64,000 bases of DNA, from positions 186,001-250,000 of the forward strand of contig JAHLKI010000018.1 of NCBI GenBank assembly GCA_025602905.1, written 5' to 3'. Source of the DNA: Phlyctochytrium arcticum (taxonomy: Eukaryota > Chytridiomycota > Chytridiomycetes > Chytridiales > Chytridiaceae). The translations under genes were made by a program, and so were the position numbers. Positions 40,003 to 54,424 of the stretch are shown here, in pieces. Position 1 is the first letter of the stretch; every line of letters begins with the position of its first letter. Below the pieces are notes generated by a model. The model made no database searches, was not told the origin of the DNA, and saw nothing but the letters and a program-made list of their open reading frames with translations.

Positions 40003-43000
40003 ATGTCTGTGGTCGCAGATGTTCGGATTAAAGCGATCCTTCAAGAGGTGGCTTTGGAAGGACCAGAAGGTATATAGCTTGCAACCTACTATTACAGCTG
40101 TCGCCCTTATCAAATGGTCAGGCTGCTCTGTTCCAATGCTGAACGAGATTTGCAACCGCTTCCTTGGGACTGACTACTTTTACAGCGTGGGAAGGAGCCC
40201 GTTGCGGAGTCGCAAATCAAATCCCATTTCCGGTACATCTTGTGAACTTCTGTTTGGCGTAACAAGCATTGAGATCAGTCCATAGCAAATGATGGATTTG
40301 TCGCAAGCCAGACCGTGGAGTATGTATGGAACTTATTGGCAACGTCCAACGTGTTCAGCTTTATCGTTCTTGATGACGAGGAAATTCCACCCATACCTGG
40401 CACAATGCGGTGTGTAGGTCTCAATGTAAACTCTTGACAGACCTTCGGTGTAGGTGATGTATTGAACAATTATCAGGCACAATGCCTTCCCTTCGGAGTC
40501 AATCCACAAATTGTGAGAGATTTGGCCTGCGAACATGGTGACAAAGTACGAGTGGTCGCCACCCTTCCGTACAGAAAGCTCGCCATTCTGGGACGGCATG
40601 ATGTAAGTCTTATCTGATCTATAGTGTTCTCCCTACTGACTTACAGCGCGTGCGCAGTCCACAATCAGATTCTCTGACTCGCTGTTTGAGATTATATCCG
40701 AGATTGCTCGAGCCAGAGGGGATGGCGTAACACAGATGGAGCTTTCCAAAAAGCTCGACTGTGATCCGCGCTCGCTTTTTTATCACGTGAAGACGCTGTC
40801 AGACATGCATTACATGTGAGAGAGAACTATGGTCGAACTGACCCCATGCAAGGTACTAAATTGAGCTCCAAGTGTGAAATTCCCCATTGTTCACCAAGGC
40901 TCCTCAACCAACTTATGTATCCACACTCGCTTTTTGGACAAGTCGACTGCGTATGGGAACTACATGCAAAAAACGCGACAACTCAACAAGATTAGCAGTC
41001 TTAACGACGCCCTTAATCCTTCAACCGAGGCTAACGAAGGCGAGCAACTGGAACTGAGGAAGCACCCTTTGCTTGAAGTACAAGGCTTGGAACATGTTCA
41101 ACACAGCGAACTTATCAAGCATAAAGTCACCGGTATTCTAGCAGCCGCAGCGGACAAACTCATGACCGTTCCGGCGCTAATTAATGCACTGGTATGTTCT
41201 TCCCGCTTGATTCCATCGCCGTCTGGTAGTCATGGTCCGTAATAGAGGCTGGATCTTAGCATGAGTCGACGATGGTTCACTCGACTCATGTCCAACATGC
41301 AACGTACTGGTTACATCTCGGTCGTCAGAGTATGCCGAGCCGATAAGAAAGGCGTGGACAGATGCATCAAACTAGTCAACCCTTACTTTCCTACCGATCG
41401 GATCGCAGGTGAGGGAGCGGTTGTACCGCTCAGAGGTTCCTTCCAATACCGTGCTCGCCAGAGCACGGCCGATCCGGAGCGGAAATCTATCTTAGGGGAG
41501 GGGGGTGTGCTAACGGATCTCCCTTTGGAGTGGCAAATATTGCGACTCATCAACATTTCAGGACGCAAAGGTGTCACAGCGGCCGTGAGTGCATAAACCC
41601 GCAGTATCTGACCTTGACCACTGAAATACGTGTTCAGACACTGAGCGCGTCTCTGAACAACATAGCGCCCCGTGTTGTGCACAAAATTCTCACTCGGATA
41701 ATGAAGGGCAGTGAAACTTCATCAGGGTCCTTGGGAGTGACACGCTTAGCCGAGTTCATTGGCCGGGAGCGCCGCTACAGATATTTCTGTTTCAATCCGT
41801 TGCCCCATCAACCCCACGTCACCGAACCCGCTGAGAAAGCCCTACAGAGTGACAGCCACATTTCTACAATCCCTGAAGAGTGTATCAATACTGAGACTAC
41901 TGACAGACATATGGATGGCAAAGGAGTTCGAGGTATGTACTCGCTGCGTTTAATTGTCTTTTTGAAGCTTTCATAACGTGTTGAAATAGAGAATTCACGA
42001 GTAAGTTTTCAGAATATATTTTTACGTGCGCTATACTTATTACATTTCGGAACTTCCCTATTGGAAGTTGGCTGATCCCCCCTGTATCGCCGTATTAACC
42101 GACCCGGTATCAGGTACGGGCTTGTTCGTCACTGTCCAGAATGTATTTGAATAGTATTAATTTTTGGTCTTCAGATCTTCCTGTGGGCAATGAGACACCC
42201 CAACTGCAAAGCGCACGCCGAGCACCCGGAACTACCTTGTTAGCGTCGAGAGGGAGCGATGCCGAAGCGGTCGAATTTCCGCAGATAGGCCAACCGGGAG
42301 CGAAAGGATCTCCCAATTTCCTTGTTACCGCTGCGTTACGACGTTCTCTTCTTCAGGAACTGCTGGCGAAACATAAAATTCTGGAGATAAATACGTTACT
42401 AATGAAGGCCTACCAGGAGAAATTGATGTATTTAAGTGACACTTTATCAGCCTACAAGATCGATAGGCGAACCCTTACCCGTACGGCGGCGGCCCTGCAG
42501 AATGACGGCCTTTTGCAAATTCTGACAGTCTCTATTCCTCACATTAATGGTGAGCCCACTACCAGACGGCTTCTACTTGATCCATCTCTAGACCCGAAAG
42601 ATCCGGCTGTATCTGCATACGTCAACATGATTGCAGACCGCGTTACTCTCTCAGGCGCCTTAGGCCAACAAACAAGAGGGGTGGGGTTGAGGGATATTCC
42701 CAGTCGGACGGCCGTCGATGTTCAACGTACAAAAGGTCCTGGTGCTACTACAGAGCGTGCATTGGACGACAGGTCGCGGAGAGACCATACAGACTTTTGG
42801 TTGACGACCGCTCAACAGTTTGGCTTTGTTAGTGCGAAGATGGTGCGTGCTCGTTTGCTTCACAAGTGGCTATATGAGTTTGTCGAAAACAACACGCGTG
42901 CAGCCGCACGATCCCAAGAAATGGTCGACTCGCCTCGGGAAATGGGTTGGATCTTCCATACCGCCATGCTTTTCAAGGACTTCACCTTCGATATGTATCT

Positions 43001-46000
43001 CAAGCTCATCGGTCAAACCAGCACGACAGACGCGATGGAAGAGCATTTGAACGATGAGAGACTTCGATCTCTCCAGATAGCAGAGCTTCCTTTGTCAATT
43101 CGTATCTCCATTCTTGGTGGCAGATTTCGCCGGCAATTGAAACATTTGCTCGATATCCTTGAGACCCTCCATTTGGTTCGTCCTTCTTCCGCAGAACGCA
43201 ACTCAGACGACACCACAGAGATCACGCCAGACCCTTTCCCTTTATCCTACCATTTAGAGCAAGATGTACCTCTGAATGATTGGACGATATCTGCTGCCCC
43301 CCAACTACGAGTATTTAATCTCAATTCCCTCGCTGTTGTTGATCAGTATTGGTCTCAATTGGAGTATGTCTGCACACGCAAATCCAAACGTGCTCATGCA
43401 TTTGGGGAGTCAACATCACTTGATCAACCGTCGAGAGGAGCTTTATTACGAAAGGAAAAGCTGGTATTGGCGGATCTTTCGAATAATCGCAACTGGCATA
43501 GCGCGTATCTGTACTCCAAGCATCAACGTCGTGTACTAAACGCAGCGCTTGAAAAGCAGAACGAAATGGATGTGGAGATAGACGAAAACTCGCGCCAACA
43601 GCTCGCACGCGAGTTACACCTTCCACTTCTTCAGGTTGTAGATTTCCTAAAGAAACGACGGCAAAGCAAAGTGGAGAAATCTAAGTTGCTGCGAGGAAAA
43701 AGTGACAAATGGCCACAAGATTTAGATCCGCAGTCTGGTATTGTTGGGGCACTAGCACCCGGTGCAATCCGTCCTGAGCGTATGTCTCAATCATTCGGGC
43801 GCAAACATCGACGCTTGCGAAAAGAGCACTCCACGGCTGATTCAAAGTTTTCCAAAATCCTGCGCCTCGATTCCAACTTACAATATCCCCCCGCCACGTC
43901 ATCATCTGTGGAACCTCAATCGCAGGAGCCGCCACACAAAGTGACAAAGCGAACTCGTCTGAAGTGGACTTCCTCCGACGATGACACGCTTTTGCATGCC
44001 CACGTAATCATGAGAACTTGCAATGCAACTGATCGGTTCGATTGGACACCAATAGGGGGTTTACTAACCTCCATTCCGTCATCTAACTCAAAAGTTGATG
44101 AATTATGCCGAAGACGAGTTCGCGTGCTGCAAAAGTCTATTGATTTTTCCGCCCGATATCATGAGCTAGTGAAGATATGGACGGAAGTTCGGGGACATTA
44201 CGACCAAGAACATACTTCTCCATCCGCCCAAACGGATATAGCGCAAATGACTGCTTGGTTCGTCGATATATCGAGGAAAATGAAAAGGTATTTTCGGGTT
44301 CGCAGCGTTCGGTGTATCAAAAGCTGAGCAGTTGAAGGCCTTCACTAGAATGTGCAACCCATGTAGATCTCCCGTGTGAGCACGCTTATTTGGCTAAACG
44401 ATTTCGAATCTTACCTGCAACATCGCGGACGGCTGCAACTCTTGATGACCTGGGAATGATGGTGGACGAGAAATTTAGCTCCCGGAGCAAGATGTCCGCG
44501 CTCTACACGTCCGCTCTATCGCGCAACATTAAGCGCGAGGAAACTCTAAATAGACCAGCAGACGTCGAGGGGCTGTCCGCGACAACGTCCGACATTGAGC
44601 ACGGGCTTGTAATGGCAATAATTAAGGTAGTTGCGGTTCTTCTTTAGTCGTGCAATGTGGGGCTCAGTCAATACAGGTCATTCTGGTAACCCCGCAAGAT
44701 GTTTATGATCCAACATTAGCATTTTGGATGCTTCATTCGTACCCGCAGGCAGCAATAAGTCTTGCCTTATCAAGTCTGAATGCAAGGGACTGTATCGTCC
44801 GGGTGAAATCCGCAAGTGATCGCCGAATTCCGGGCAAAGGGTTTATCTTATCTGACAAGTGAGTACCATTGATCCCGCTGAGGACTGTATTTACCGAGAC
44901 GGGCGCATAGATTCTTGTCAACCCTCGCGGGTGTATTACCCGAAAGACTTATACCCCAAGCGAATTTTTATCGGAGTGAACTCTTGAAAAGCCTTCGGCA
45001 CGGAGATCAAAGTTTTACCCCCCTGATCAGTAGCGGCGGATCAGCAGCTTTGCTTGATATGATTGCAACCAAATCGCTAGCTCTGAGCCCGGCCCTCCTT
45101 AAACCCTCAGCAATGGCTGGTTTTGGTAAAATCGATCAAGGAGATGGTATGCTGTAATTTCTAGTTTTTGTTTTTAAAATTAACACATTCGCTGCAGGAT
45201 ACTCTTCTCTCGGCGCTTTGAATCTCTGTATTTCCTTGGGAAAGGAACAGAGTGAATCGTCCCGCAAAAGATTGAACAGCGATGTTTATTCCGCAATACC
45301 AATACCCAACAAGCGCGCTAAAATGGAAGATTTTGGACCATACCGCGAGAATATATCAACTGCCTCAGTGTCGGAAATTAATTCCATATTTGCGCATGCG
45401 CTGAGAACGGCTTCGGTGGTTTTAAATACAAAGGGAATGTTGGGCGTTTCCGAGCTGGAAATGAAGGTGAGTTTCATTTGATCTGCGCAGTTACAAACAT
45501 AATGTGAAAGCGACTATTACAAGGGTATTTTACGTGATTTCGGTCTTTCGGCCGAAGAAATCGGGTCTTGTTTGAATATGATTGGTAAAGCGTCAAGGTT
45601 ATATGCTTCACCGGATATGCCAATTTTCTGCGTCGGGTTCGGAGCGACACGATACATTTGCCGGGAATACTTAACGTGTTGGAATGCGCCAAAGTCTGAC
45701 TTATCGAAGCGGGACAGCATTCTCTCAAGCCCGCCTTTCGGAGATCAGGCTGAAAATGCTATACTCCAATCCAGTCCAATTGGGAGTCTTGGCTTGCCAA
45801 GTTCGGAATTTTCATTGCCGGCCAATGGAGTTGCTCCTGCGGATACTGCTTCATCGCAAAAGCGGCCTAATCAAGCATTCGTGGTAGCCAAATTGTGGTT
45901 CGACATTCATGGAAATGAGCTCTTGGCTGTAAAGCGCGCCTGTTTTGAGGCGGTACTGGGTGTTATCGTGCAAAAACCGGGCATTTATCAGGTAAATAGA

Positions 46001-46374
46001 AAGTCACTTATTTTTGAGTGGTATTAATTGTAAGTTTGGCAGTCCAAATTGTTCAAGCGTTTTGAATGTGTGATGACCAGATTAGAGCTGGAAGAGATTC
46101 TGTGCTTGCTTGAAGAATCAGGAGCTTGTCGCAAGGAATCATTCCCACTACCATGTGCCATCGTAGGTTTGCAACCCAATCTAGATTTGGCCCGTCGTTC
46201 GACATTCCAGTCGCATAATCCTTCTTCGACGGACTGTGGTAGGTTCATCGCCATTGGTAAGATTTTAATGCGACAAGAAACTTACCAAGCCATTTAGGAC
46301 GCGACGATATTGCTTCACGAGAAGTATCCTGTTGGTGGCCGAACCCCGATTGGTATAGCAAATCTGTGAAATGA
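40003..46374 (+). CDS. TFIIIC B-block-binding subunit (TFC3/GTF3C1-like)
   Basis: The gene starts MSVVADVRIKAILQEVALEG and runs through many exons. The B-block winged helix is clear at about 40710-40960: GVTQMELSKKLDCDPRSLFY, then HVKTLSDMHY and FPIVHQGSSTNLCIHTRF. The largest exon (about 42150-44327) has two more winged-helix-like parts (KILEINTLLMKAYQEKLMYL, TAALQNDGLLQILTV) and a basic region before a Myb-like patch (KWTSSDDDTLLHAH). The end reads WWPNPDWYSKSVK after a GT-AG intron. This subunit recognises the B box of tRNA genes and recruits TFIIIB for RNA polymerase III. It converges with ECT1. Confidence 0.85.
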
Positions 46375-46669
46375 TCCCCGGACGGAAGGCGTAATATAAC
46401 ATGGCGGTCGTGCTTATGCATATGAGCAATGTGCTTACGGGCCACTTCTGCTTCTTTCCAAAGTGTTGCGCTACTGAGAAGAGGCGGTCATTGCCTTGCC
46501 TGCTGAGAGTGCGATCATCTTCCTATTTTAGCTGTTTACAGTGATTCTAGAACTCTATGAACTTGATAAACTATCTGCTTATGTCGAGAACACTGTAGAA
46601 AAGGCCCCTCCAGCTAACGCCAACCCTGGCAGTAACGCCGGAAATATCCGTTCCCTAATACTGAGCTTT

Positions 46670-48025
<1,356 letters not shown>

Positions 48026-48263
48026 TGTGATTTACGCTGCTTTCACCAGCTCAACACAGTTACGGGCTGGTCAGATACAGAAGATAGTTGAAGATACAGC
48101 GGCTGCGGCCTCGATGCAGGCCTCGATGCGGCCTTCCAGATGCACCACATCGGCCGGGTGCCCGGGTGCTTAAGACAGTCACGTGAGTCTGGACCGCAGC
48201 CAGAAATTCAAATTCAGCTTGTTCCTCCAGACGGAGATAAATAAACAAAGAATATCTCATAAC

Positions 48264-49771
48264 ATGACAAGCAGCAATGAAACCAGTTTGAGCAACAAGC
48301 TGGTATTCCTACATTCCGATAGAGTTGCGCATGTAGGTGAAAACTTCTTTGACCCAGACCTTCACTGTTTGACCCTGATCACTTTTTCTTAAGCCCTCAG
48401 CGACCGACTTTCCTTATGACAGCACCCTTCCACCACAAGCGTGGAACTTACACCACTGGCTAGCGGTAAGCAAATACAAATGCGACCTTTCTTTTCATGA
48501 GCAGAATGGCTTGCTGACGCCGGGTTTTAAAGGGAATAGAGATTGTTATCAGTCATATAGGCAAAGAAGATATGGAGTTTGACTTGATATCTGTTGACGC
48601 TGCTCTCGCCAACGCTCTGCGCCGAATCATGATTGGCGAGGTACAATGCCCTGCTACGTGCGCCTGTCTGAGCAACATTACTGATACCGTCTGTAGGTAC
48701 CTACCATGGCCATCGAGAAATTCTATGTGATGAACAACACGTCAATCATGCATGACGAAATTTTGGCGCAACGCCTCGGATTGGTACCCATCAAAGCCGA
48801 TCCTCGTTTGTTTGAGTTTAGACGCGGAGGTGAGACATTTTACATTTGTCACTTGAAGAATATTTTGGACTGGTAACTGATCTTTGTGTAGAGGATGATC
48901 CGCCTACAGATTTGAATACAATTGTTTTCAAGCTTTCTGCTCGGTGTGAAGCCAACGAAAACGCGCCAGTTCAGGCAGTACACCCTGATGAAAAATACGT
49001 GAATGCGAACGGTAAGAATGATCCTTTTTCCGATTCGAAAAGAGCTTGTATAAATCGGTCATCAGTGTATACTTCTCATTTGGAATGGATTCCTCAGGGT
49101 GAACAGGATACCCGCTTTAAACATGATCCCATTCGCCCGGTGCATAACGACATTCTGCTTACAAAGTTGCGCCCGGGACAGGTAAGGCATCGTGTCTGTC
49201 ACCTTTGCTGGCTAACACCGGACTAGGAAATAGAGTTGGAACTACACTGCCAAAAGGGTATTGGGAAAGAGCATGCCAAGTGGTCACCTGTGGGTACGTA
49301 TTGTTGTTTTGATGATTGTGGAGGGGGACAAAGTCTTACGACTTACAATCAGCAACTGCGTCCTATCGCCTCCTTCCCCAAATTCAACTACTCCGTCCTG
49401 TGACGAACGAAGCGGCGCGCGAGCTCGTATCTTGCTTTCCAACCGGTGTCATAGAAACACGAATGAATGCTGAGGGTATCACTGAGGCGTTCGTCGCCAA
49501 TCCCCGCAAGGACACTATGAGTCGAGAGGTTTTGCGGCATCCTAATCTCAAGGACGCTGTTCGCTTATCACGCGTGCGGGATCATTTCATTTGTAAGTGG
49601 CCACGACAATGTATACCCCGTGCATGACGAATCCCCCAATAACTCGAGAAAAAAGTCTCTGTAGAGTCAACAGGGGCCTTACCTCCCCAAGTATTGGTAG
49701 TACAGGCTGCAAAGTGCTTAGGTAGTAAATGTCGCACCATCAAAAGTGCATTGCAAGAGCTATTGATATAG
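48264..49771 (+). CDS. RPC40: RNA polymerases I and III subunit AC40
   Basis: Exons begin [20 protein letters not shown]. The core reads [20 protein letters not shown], then [20 protein letters not shown] and [20 protein letters not shown], which is highly conserved among AC40/RPB3/alpha-like subunits. Later exons give [20 protein letters not shown] and, near the end, [20 protein letters not shown]40 pairs with AC19 to nucleate assembly of RNA polymerases I and III. It is divergent from ECT1 (238 bp) and convergent with the HDAC gene (82 bp). Confidence 0.94.
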
Positions 49772-49853
49772 TGACTGCTAGTTAGTCATATTTACTTTAA
49801 ATTATTCTTTTATGGACAAGAAAATCGAAAGACTGTCACACATCTCACATCGA

Positions 49854-51453
49854 TCATGGTGCTCCTTCAAGAGATAAAGCGGGCACCTTCCTAATAGCCG
49901 CTCGAACAAATTCGATTACTGACGCAAGGTCAGTTTCGTTCTCATCCCGTTGTGGTGAGCTTATCACGTCGCGTGCGTAGTGCGTCCATAGTGCATGATC
50001 AGGGATGTCCTCTTGATCAAAACGTATACCCACAGATGTGGCAGTGGCTGCTGCCCAGCACCGTGCCGTTATTGTGTTCACATAACCACCTCCGCCAAGA
50101 ACGAGGAGCGGGCAAAACCCGCGATGCGCGTTCACGCACGTTATCAAGTCGCCGAAAAACGCAGGTCCGATATTCCATCCTTCACCAGATGCGTCTCGAT
50201 GCCGCTGGCCATTTGTATCAACGTCACCAGAGTTCAGATTTCCTATCGCACCATCAGCGCCGCATTGCAATACCACACACTCTGGTGCAAAATTGCGCAT
50301 TACTTCTTCCAAGACAGCTTGAACGCAACTTAAAAACGACTCGCCGCGCAAGCCCCGCTTCATTGGAATGTTGAGGACATGGTGGCGGCCTTTCCCAAGT
50401 CCACTAAATTCCTTACGGCCACTAGCCGGGAAAAACCCGGGGTCAAACCGATGAATTGAGCACGTATAAACCCGTGGACTAAATTGGAAAGCATTCTCAA
50501 CCCCTTTTTCATGATTGATGGATCGGTGAATATTCGTGCATGCGAAAGCTAAAATCGGCGACAGGTTGTCTCACCATCCCCATGATGAATATCGAGGTCC
50601 AGGTACAAAATTCTCGAAAACTTTTTTTGAAGTTCAAATATCCCAATGACAATATCATTAACGTAGCAGAATCCAGATGCGCTTTCTCTGATACAGGATA
50701 GGAAGTGAATATCCGGGCTGCATACAATTGATTAAGGTTTGACGAACCGATGTGCGTGGTGCCTGGGTGTGTCGTGAGGAAACTCAAGTCTTGCAATTAC
50801 AGAGTTTACACTTGTTCACCTGCCACCATCCCAGTGAAATGCTGTGTGAACGGATCCCTCTACTAAGGCCCGGGCGGCCGCAAGGGTTCCCCCGGTTACC
50901 AATTTAACATAGCTTGGCAGTTCATCAAATACTGGGCAGTCGCTGGGTAAACGGCCATCGTCAATGGTCCGATAAATGGTACGTGGTAAGTGTTCATTCT
51001 TACCCGTCTAATCCAAAATTTCTCAGTTTTTCGTCGATCTCAATTTGCTCAGATTCCGAGTTATCCAATCCCAGTATAGCATCTGTAATAACGCCTTTAG
51101 CAATTGAAAGGTGGCCAATATGGCGTACATGCCAACATATGCTCTGGTGTGGAAGCTCGTGAAATCCTTGATGGACGGTTCTATAGGGTCGATGATGTGA
51201 AGGTGTCTAAACAGATTGCATGCGTCAATGAGGGAGTGCACGTAGGTTGACTACAGGGTGCAGAGAGTGTCAGACAACGGCACAGATCACTTGGCTTCCA
51301 AGATCATACACGATTTCTATTGGAAGGCAAGCAATCTGCTGCATGGCGCAACGCGGCTGAATAAACATAGCCAACTCGGCTTTTCGTTGAAGGTCCGTCC
51401 GTTGATTGGGCGGGATGATCGAGCAACTCTTGGCGCCTCTCGGCTTCAGGCAT
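49854..51453 (-). CDS. Class I histone deacetylase, HDAC8-like
   Basis: From the start, exons read [20 protein letters not shown], then [15 protein letters not shown] and [11 protein letters not shown]. Next are [20 protein letters not shown] with [14 protein letters not shown], and the active site [16 protein letters not shown] followed by [11 protein letters not shown], with the zinc-binding Asp and His. The last exons hold VVLQCGAD with another zinc Asp and LVLGGGGY with the catalytic Tyr. All catalytic residues are present. It removes acetyl groups from lysines of histones and other proteins. Motifs fit the HDAC8/HOS1 side of class I. The [10 protein letters not shown] start is tentative. 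Confidence 0.92.
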
Positions 51454-51993
51454 GATCTGCGAAAACGCGGTGTGTAGCGTACTCGTATATGCGGGCAAAG
51501 CTGTGGGACAGTGGGAGTTGTGACCAGAGAGAGATCTGTCCGAGAAGTCCGGTGCGAATTGTGGTGACAAGCGCGTTCTGTGGAGGAGGAAATCTGGAGG
51601 AAATCACCGGAAATCCCCGACCGTATTTTACAACGATGTGGGGGGCATCCTCACGGATGCGGGACAAGACCAACAGTAACTACGGGGAAGAAGATCTGGT
51701 TGGCGTAGCTGGAAATTGCCTGTCGATGAAATCGGCCGATTGCTCGCAACCTCCAATTCGTAGCTCCACAAATCCCACGTTTGACTATCCAACCTCGTCT
51801 TCACCTATATCTTCCGCTGCAACGCAGGGTTGGTGTCGTCAATACAGTGAAAGGCTAGATGAAAAGGAGAATGATTTTCCCTCCAATGGTTGGTTTTCAG
51901 AGCGAGTTCTTTAGAGTACTATAGCTGATATAATGCACGGTAAAAGTCTTTCCCAGCGCAACGCGTAATTCATCACCGGAACGACATTTTATT
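51454..51993. other. Promoter region between HDAC and CDT2, perhaps with the CDT2 N-terminal exon
   Basis: The gap contains a plus-strand open frame at 51489-51914. Its second half, from an ATG at 51657, is Ser/Thr/Pro-rich and could be the first exon of CDT2. The frame could also be chance. No other feature is seen. Confidence 0.35.
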
Positions 51994-54205
51994 TTGTCTT
52001 CGCCGTTGCGGAGTGCTACTGCGAATCTCAAGAGGCCTAGGGAACCCTCTCCTCAGCGGTCAGATCGTTGCTCTTCACCTTTTGAGCAAACTTGCGGTTT
52101 GGATATCGATGATCTGGCATTTGCGAGTGAATCACATCAGGATATAGGAGAAGGACTCAATTTTCATGATATCGGTCCTCTCTCCTCTGAAGCACACTGC
52201 GCGCGTTTGGAAAATGTACAAGTTTGCCATAGCAGCGACATGAGTCGACTTCGGTTGGGGCTCTCCATACATCAAGCTTTAACAAGTAGAGAGATCTTTC
52301 AGAATGCCCAAACGAGATTATTTCAACGTAAGCAGTTCATATATTGTGTGTCGAAAAACACATAGTCTAACTAAGTGTCGGTCCAGCCTCTCTCAGAAAC
52401 TATGCGAAAAACTTTGTTAGTACAGAAAACGACATGTACCAGGTCAAGACGGAATACGGTGGTATTTCACCGCCTTTCACATGCGCATACGCCAACAGTA
52501 GGCTTCCTTTGCCTAGTCATTCTTGTTTTCGACTAAAACTGACTCCGCCATCCTATAGCTACTTATGGCGGTAAGTGCTTGGCGGTAGCTGATGAAGATG
52601 GAACAATTGGCCTGCTGGATACACGACATGGAGCTGCCCATGAGCTTGGTAATTGTGGAAATGTATGCCATAAAGGTTGTCTTCTCACATGTGGTTGGTC
52701 GCAGAGGTACCAAGGACAAAATGGACTGCACATAATAATGCAGTCTTCGATATATGTTGGGCAGCTAATGATCAGCAATTGGTAAAGTTCCCTGATCGTG
52801 TTTCGGTAGTATCCCTTGAAGTTTAATACTTTGGACAGATGTCTGCCGCTGGCGATCAAACTGCTCGAGTATGGGACGTGGAGACCCAAAAATGCCTTTC
52901 TGTCTTTAGTGGGCACAATTGCAGCATCAAATCCGTAGCCTCTAATGGGCGGAATCCATGTATGTCACTCGTTACTCAGCTCAAGGTCGCCAGCTATAGT
53001 CCTAACCTTTCGTCACAGTCGTCTTCGCAACTGCTGCTCGCGATGGCAAGATCATGACTTGGGATACGCGCTGTAATGGGATCACTGTCCGCGATGGTAG
53101 GTGAACCCGTAAATGAGGTAGCTTGTACGAAAAATGTAACTCGGGCATCACTCTTTAATAGTCGATTCCCATCGCGCCACAGACACGATCAAGAATGCGC
53201 ATCAGAATATATGCGCGGCGCCATCGAAGGATCGCTCAAAAAAGAGGTCCCGGCGACAGTTATCTGCGCAAGTGTGTAAATTTTGGCATCTCACATTTGT
53301 TGGCAATTGACTCATCATTCTTAAGGCACGGCCATCACAGAGTGTGACCTGCGTTCGATACTGGACGAACAATGAGACGATGCTAATTTCATCCGGTTCG
53401 GCAGATGGGTGAGTATCTTAGTACTTTCATTCGACAGTTACTCGGTTGATGCGAATTCCGTATTGCAGGCTTTTGAAAATATGGGACCTCCGCAATCACA
53501 GTACACATTTTCGCAAAGAGTTCCCGACCCCGTTTGCAACCTCAACGTTGGCAGCTGGAAAAAGGCGTTCCCATGGTAAATTTAAAAGCACACATTACGT
53601 TACTGCCATGCATAACTGGTTCAACAGGAATTTCGTCGTTTGCTGTCGATTCAAGAGGCTGTCGCGTGTATGCCACATGCACCGCTGGCATGTGAGTTAT
53701 CTGACTATTGAATGATAGGTACCTCGGTTGCTTATTTCTTTCAGTGTAAGCGAATACGATTTGAACAACCTTCAGTGTCCCATACGCTCCTTCTCCGCGA
53801 CCACCTTCAGAGTTAGTTCCTTTTACGTTAAAACAACAATATCGCCAGACGATCAATTTGTCGCAACTGGATCGTCGGACTCGGGCCTTTACATCTGGGA
53901 TACAAAATGCCACCCTTTGCGACAGGACAAGCCGCCGCTAATTCTGAGATCACATCTCAGTGAGGTTACTGGTGTATCATGGTCAAAAACCGATCTGGAA
54001 GAGGTAGGATTTGTGCATCGTGCCAAATTTGATACCGACTAATTTTCGCTCGTGCCAGCTCGGATCTTGCTCGGATGATTCCACAATCCGGGTCTGGCAA
54101 ATCAAACCGGACTATGTGGAGAAGGATCAGGATAGTCGCTTTGAAAGTTTAAGAGGTCATGTAGAAGAGGGAGAGCTCCGGGAAATACGCGGTCAGGGCA
54201 ACTAG
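51994..54205 (+). CDS. CDT2/DTL-like WD40 substrate receptor of CUL4-DDB1
   Basis: The coordinates begin at the first codon that clearly belongs (SSPLRSATANLKRPREPSP); the true ATG lies upstream and is unresolved. After a disordered start come WD repeats: CLAVADEDGTIGLLDTRHG, TAHNNAVFDICWAANDQQL, SAAGDQTARVWDVETQKCLS, a basic insert with KKRSRRQ-like sequence, ISSGSADGLLKIWDLRNHS, YVKTTISPDDQFVATGSSDS and GSCSDDSTIRVWQIKP. The WDTR and WDLR tetrapeptides are the WDxR motifs that contact DDB1. CDT2 directs PCNA-coupled destruction of CDT1 and related proteins in S phase. Many short introns. The stop lies 40 bp before the Fanzor element's left terminal repeat. Confidence 0.85.
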
Positions 54206-54244
54206 CATTGGTATAAATTGGCATTGGCCTTTGTACATAAAATA

Positions 54245-54267
54245 GAGGCAGATGGGAATGCGACTAG
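54245..54267 (+). repeat. Left terminal inverted repeat of the Fanzor element
   Basis: This 23-bp sequence is perfectly complementary to 56392-56414. Inside it the leader contains two ttatcgataa palindromes (near 54305 and 54335). Confidence 0.85.
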
Positions 54268-54380
54268 TAGCAATAAATCGGTTGCAACCAAGTATTTGGT
54301 TTCTTATCGATAAGACAGGGGCGCGTTCATTCTTATCGATAAAATAAATGAGTTGCTTGCTCTTTAAAAGAACTCGGTCA

Positions 54381-54398
54381 AAGGACAGTACTGTCCTT
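54381..54398. repeat. 18-bp palindrome before the Fanzor start
   Basis: The perfect palindrome aaggacagtactgtcctt lies 26 bp before the Fanzor ATG at 54425. It could bind a dimer, for example an autoregulator or a transposase. Confidence 0.6.
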
Positions 54399-54424
54399 CC
54401 TGACAAACACGACCGATTGCTTTG